Assembly (NCBI GenBank): GCA_000310025.1
Contig: FN648877.1
Span: 1-18,793, forward strand
Reading direction: 5' to 3'
From: Ectocarpus siliculosus
Lineage: Eukaryota > Sar > Phaeophyceae > Ectocarpales > Ectocarpaceae
DNA length: 18,793 nt
The notes beneath the pieces are model-generated. The model had not been told where the DNA came from, ran no database searches, and saw only the letters and a program-made list of their open reading frames with translations. The position numbers and the translations under genes were made by a program. Of this stretch, positions 18,206 through 18,793 are shown one piece after another; position 1 is the stretch's first letter, and each line of letters starts with the position of its first letter.

Positions 18206-18516
18206 ACTGGGTAGAGAGAGATCGGAACGGTTTTTAATGTGAAGATAACAACAACGACAACACGACCATCACCTGCACCCCAAGAGAAAGAATACACCGT
18301 CCGTTGCTGCAAGTAGAGTTGGGATGCAGGGCGAGAAAGCCGCATGTCATGCCTCTCGATGCTACCCCTTTTCTTGCGACTCCCACGTTATTTCCAACAG
18401 TGATTCCAACAGCTCTTACGGACGGTGTATTCTTTCTCTTGGGGTTCAGGTGATGGTCGTGTTGTCGTTGTTGTTATCTTCACATTAAAAACCGTTCCGA
18501 TCTCTCTCTACCCAGT
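18206..18516. mobile_element. Young foldback/MITE with 99-bp arms (311 bp)
   Basis: The arm at 18206-18304 and the reverse complement of 18418-18516 agree at 98 of 99 bases; the one difference is CCTGCACCCC versus CCTGAACCCC. The spacer 18305-18417 is 113 bp without an ORF. Ends read ACTGGGTAGAG. No matching target-site duplication is seen beside the arms. The near identity of the arms implies recent origin or conversion. Confidence 0.9.
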
Positions 18517-18793
18517 ACCACCTTCGTATGTCCGTACTGATCCAACACTCGACGCGGTCGATTCTCGTGGTCACAGGTTAACTTACCCTGAAAAGGCACA
18601 CTCAAATAAACTGGCCCCGAGGGGTCCGCAAGTCAATAGAAATCAACCACAGATATTCTGGAATCCTCCACTCCCTCTGCGCGCTATGCGAGGTATCAAC
18701 CCTTTGTTAAAAATAAGTAAATATATGTTAGGACCAAGCAAACCACACGGAGGTGGACCAAGCATCGCAAGGCAGGGGGGGGTCCGGGGGGGG
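18517..18793. other. Right edge, no gene seen
   Basis: Unremarkable sequence ending in G-rich homopolymers, which may mark the edge of an assembled contig. Confidence 0.5.

Noticed and set aside
1-18793. CRISPR arrays, bacterial operons or prophage genes
   Set aside because: No regularly spaced short repeats, no ribosome-binding-site-led gene runs; introns and eukaryotic transposons dominate.

Overview
The window reads as a repeat-rich piece of a eukaryotic nuclear genome. There are no operons or ribosome-binding-site-led genes, coding is broken by GT-AG introns, and much of the DNA is decayed or non-autonomous transposable elements. The one gene I could assemble with confidence encodes a secreted, cysteine-rich protein with a module resembling the plant 'root cap / LEA-like' domain. 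Together with about 1 kb introns, balanced GC and abundant Helitron, hAT and foldback elements, this would fit a stramenopile such as a brown alga. The organism is an inference only.

Layout. 1-582: an open basic reading frame entering from the left (unrecognised). 851-1266: a nearly perfect 203-bp tandem duplication. 1271-1728: a large palindromic (foldback) element. 2146-2227 (minus): an orphan signal-peptide exon ending in a strong splice donor. 2581-2710: a 67-bp tandem repeat. 3293-5920 (minus): the four-exon secreted root-cap-like gene, with all intron phases matching and a 488-codon product. 6.6-8.46 kb (minus): a decayed Helitron Rep/helicase with stops and frameshifts. About 8.48-9.08 and 9.97-10.59 kb: two diverged direct copies of an unnamed roughly 0.6-kb repeat, flanking a fragment that looks like the start of a DDE-type transposase. 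10.6-12.5 kb: small repeats and one short ORF. 12.55-12.82 kb: tRNA-promoter-like repeats. 13237-14661: a 1425-bp hAT-like non-autonomous transposon with 16-bp terminal inverted repeats (TIRs) and a perfect 8-bp target-site duplication. 15.69-16.33 kb: a long unrecognised ORF. About 16.26-18.05 kb: a large, old inverted-repeat element containing a possible second Helitron scrap. 18206-18516: a 311-bp foldback element with 99-bp arms differing at one base.

Functionally, the only likely host gene is the secreted protein, which probably acts outside the cell or in the wall. The rest is mostly a record of successive insertions. The most informative items are the hAT element with its intact target-site duplication, the young foldback at the right end, the two-copy unnamed repeat, and the mosaic structure of the secreted gene.
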